From: Hydractinia symbiolongicarpus | Taxonomy: Eukaryota; Cnidaria; Hydrozoa; Anthoathecata; Hydractiniidae | Assembly: GCF_029227915.1 (NCBI RefSeq) | Contig: NC_079878.1 | Coordinates: 10,478,001-10,542,000 of the forward strand | Direction of reading: 5' to 3' | Length of the DNA: 64,000 bases | The notes under the pieces: model-generated | Told to the model about the DNA's origin: nothing | The model's input: only the letters and a program-made list of their open reading frames with translations | The model's database searches: none | Made by a program: the position numbers and the translations under genes | Shown: positions 61,321 through 64,000 of the stretch, piece after piece | Position numbering within the stretch: the stretch's first letter is position 1 | Layout of the letters: the number at the start of each line of letters is the position of its first letter

Positions 61321-62985
61321 TGCTACAAAGGTACCCTAACCCTAACAGACGTGATTGCAATGCATTTCTTTTATGCGCGACTTACGTAGGTTCATTTTAT
61401 TGTAAAGTTAACATTAGAGGTGGTATTCTTAAGTCATGCCGAAATAATTTTGTGTCGAATTCAAAAGAGCTTTGTGTTGTCTTGGGTTTCATTTTTAGTT
61501 AATAACAAGACATTTTATAACAGCACAAACCGAATAGCTGGCCAGCTGGTTATTTTTTGTAGCTGGTAAATGTGTAAGGTATAACAATTTGTTGACTTCA
61601 TAATAACTTTGTATGTCAACTTTTGTAGATTCAAAACTTCTGGCAGTAGACACTTTACAAACGATTTTTTCACATGCCACAAGGCCAATAAAGGAGGAAG
61701 ACTTTGACAAGACTAGGTGATGTTTTGGTTTAAAATCTCTGGCATCATATCAAAAGAATTCCTGGAAATAGTGCTAATTACATACATTTGGAAGAAGATG
61801 GGCATAGAAATGTGTAATAATGTAGTTAACGTTAATAACGAATAATGTAGTTTCTTGAATAATTTTGTTTTGTTAAAAAATTTCAAGTATTTATAGTAAT
61901 TATCGCATTTATGCGATAATTACTATAACTTGACAGCTACAAGGTATTTTCAGCTACAAGGTATTTTCAAGTTTGATTCCACATTCTAAAGGTTTGTGCC
62001 AGAAACGCTTGCTGAAAAAAAAAGAAGTCTTTTTCTTGTTATTAGGCTAATAGGGCTAAATATTTTATGATTGAATGTTGTGCTGAATTAGTGTTCATTC
62101 TTTCGTTTTTGTAGGTTGTTGTGTTGTAAACTTGTTTCTATTTTTACTTAAAAACTAACTTTCAAGTAGCTGTCTTTACCTATAGAAAATCCTGACATAA
62201 TCTTGTCATTTTTAATTTATTGTATTTATCTGTTGTTGTTTATGTTGTTGTTGCTATGATCTAATAAAACAAACAAAGCCTATTCACATAAGTATTTTTG
62301 TGTTGTTGTTTTTTGCTTATTTTTCTCTCAGGCCTCCTTTTTCATGTTATTAAATGTTTTGAATGGATTAAATGTCAAATGCATTACTTAATTATAAGAA
62401 TTTTGTACGTCTTTTTACTGAAACTAGTTTCCGAGATCTTATAGCCTCAAGATTAGCTATTATATTCACCCATAACCTGCAAAAACGAAGTTTACCTTTT
62501 GCAAAAATTATTAGAAGAGAATGGTGTTTACTTTCAGAGTGTTTGGTAATAATGTTACTTTCAGAGTGTTTGGTAATAATGTAGCAATGTAAAAACTTTC
62601 TATTTGGATATGTTGTCATCTAATCTTAAACAAAATGATTTTTCGCAATGTTGCAATGTAAAATCCAATTTTTTTTCTTCATTGAATGACTTTTTTTTGG
62701 AAAATACTGTTTTCGTCATACGGCAACTCACATCAAATTTAGCAATGCAACAAGCCAGGGATTGCACTAAGATAAAGAAAATTTTTAGTTTTTCTTTACG
62801 AAGAATTAACAACATATAAATTCAACACAAATTACAAAATAATTTATTCTTACAAAATAACTATTTCTAAAAAATTCTTGTATTAACAACATCTGAGTGC
62901 AAAAAAAAAAGAATAGAAAATAAAATCGAACTAAAAATTTATTATTGAAGGGAAGAACAATGTAAAGGAACAAATATATTTGTAA
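61321..62985. other. Intergenic with one perfect hairpin
   Basis: AT-rich. Contains the hairpin at 61892-61927 and a direct 22-bp repeat (TACTTTCAGAGTGTTTGGTAAT, written twice around 62530 and 62553). No gene was seen. Confidence 0.4.
61892..61927. repeat. Perfect 17-bp-arm palindrome
   Basis: TATAGTAATTATCGCAT, two bases, then its exact reverse complement. Near-zero loop length makes a cruciform or fold-back remnant likely. Confidence 0.75.
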
Positions 62986-63361
62986 GTATGAGTTGGGGAG
63001 GGTACGACCAGTTTTAATTAAATTCATTAAAAATGTTGAAATTTTACTAGAATTTTTAAATACGTTTTAAAATGCATCTTTGTGCTTATTGCTAGTCTTG
63101 TTAATAAAAATCTACCTTGAAAAGAAACGAATAAATTTATAGGTATGAGTTGGGGAGGGTACGACCAGTTTTAATTAAATTCATTAAAAATGTTGAAATT
63201 TTACTAGAATTTTTAAATACGTTTTAAAATGCATCTTTGTGCTTATTGCTAGTCTTGTTAATAAAAATCTACCTTGAAAAGAAACGAATAAATTTATAGG
63301 TATGAGTTGGGGAGGGTACGACCAGTTTTAATTAAATTCATTAAAAATGTTAAAATTTTAC
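62986..63361 (+). repeat. 157-bp tandem repeat, about 2.4 copies
   Basis: GTATGAGTTGGGGAGGGTAC starts at 62986, 63143 and 63300, exactly 157 bp apart. The first two units are nearly identical; the third is cut off after TTAAAAATGTTAAAATTTTAC. Confidence 0.9.
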
Positions 63362-64000
63362 CTTAAAATTCCCTAAACTGATGATTCCCTAAAATGACTG
63401 ATTTTACGCCTCTTATTTATAAACCCATTAAAAAAATCATTTCTAATAAACGCCCCTTTTAAACAACCCCAAAATTTATCAGCTAAATAAGATAAACGCC
63501 CAAATTTATCACCTAAACAAGATAAACGCCCATTCATTGTTACTTGTGACACAGAAGAACTACAATGGTTTTTCTACTTCTTAAAATATTTTTTTATCGC
63601 AATTTCGTATTATTGTACCTCCAAAGTAGATATCCAGAGACGCCCAATTTTAGCGCCTAGTTTTTTTGAGGATCATTTACATTATCAAATTTTTTCCTCC
63701 GATTATTCACCTATTTTGGAAAAGCGAATTTCAAGTTTATTTTCAGAGTTTTCTTACCTTTTCCTAGAAGTAAGCTGGTTTGAAACAAACAGAAATTTCA
63801 TTGAGAAAAAAACTTTACAATTCCCATGTTTAAAAAAAAAAACAAGTTAACCAAAACATATGCAGAAAAATTATTTAAAATTGTTTCCAACTTTCAAGGA
63901 CCTTTTTTAATAAGCATATTCAATTTCCAGGTGTTTCCAGTTGCGGTGACTCCCCTGACTTGAGAAAATATAGACTGCACGTGACAATGCATGAAAAAGT
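63362..64000. other. MITE-like patch and AT-rich end of window
   Basis: 63400-63540 has repeated AAACGCCC words (TAATAAACGCCCC, then GATAAACGCCC twice), similar to the MITE inside the transposon HECT gene. The remainder is AT-rich with no gene. Confidence 0.4.

Noticed and set aside
61331-61347. Telomere-like CCCTAACCCTAA
   Set aside because: Only two units; far too short for an interstitial telomere tract.

Overview
The window looks like nuclear DNA of an AT-rich, early-branching animal, most likely a cnidarian and perhaps a hydrozoan. The reasons are small multi-exon genes with GT-AG introns, animal-specific families (ecto-5'-nucleotidase, a class A GPCR, a PPP1R14-type phosphatase inhibitor, a BTB protein), and dense Helitron, MITE and SINE debris. 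All supported host genes lie on the minus strand. The taxon is an inference; no rRNA, organellar or bacterial feature was seen.

Layout. 1-12 kb: intergenic, with Helitron-like repeats, an orphan 260-codon ORF (3975-4757), a decayed coding-like stretch and a tRNA-like SINE. 12.3-22.5 kb: a complete nine-exon NT5E-type ecto-5'-nucleotidase (583 aa); its intron 2 holds a 2.16-kb element with perfect 33-bp inverted ends and an intact three-exon gene for a 508-aa zinc-finger protein. 24.2-25.8 kb: Helitron-like units arranged head to tail. 26.2-27.2 kb: a single-exon GPCR. 27,556-33,605: a 6,050-bp DNA transposon (below). 34.7 kb: a frameshifted fragment of a second copy of the GPCR. 42.3-45.7 kb: protein-L-isoaspartate O-methyltransferase. 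47.8-49.6 kb: a PPP1R14/CPI-17-like inhibitor, 3' end not found. 53.5-55.3 kb: a short Helitron, microsatellites and a tyrosine-recombinase relic. 56.3-58.6 kb: a 244-aa BTB protein. 59-64 kb: tandem repeats and MITE-like sequence.

The main find is the 6-kb transposon. It has 507/537-bp terminal inverted repeats built of 21-bp and 30-bp tandem units, a 6-bp target duplication (CGTTGA), and two intact minus-strand genes: a SAM domain-HTH-DDE integrase (455 aa) and a SAM-zinc finger-HECT E3 ubiquitin ligase (648 aa, five exons, catalytic Cys611). Both proteins start with a SAM domain, so a recombinase and a ubiquitin ligase may form one complex. Repeat arms identical wherever compared, an intact duplication and open reading frames suggest a recent, possibly active copy. 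It lies 320 bp upstream of the GPCR start codon.

All splice models were built by eye from splice motifs, phase continuity and family resemblance; no search could be run.
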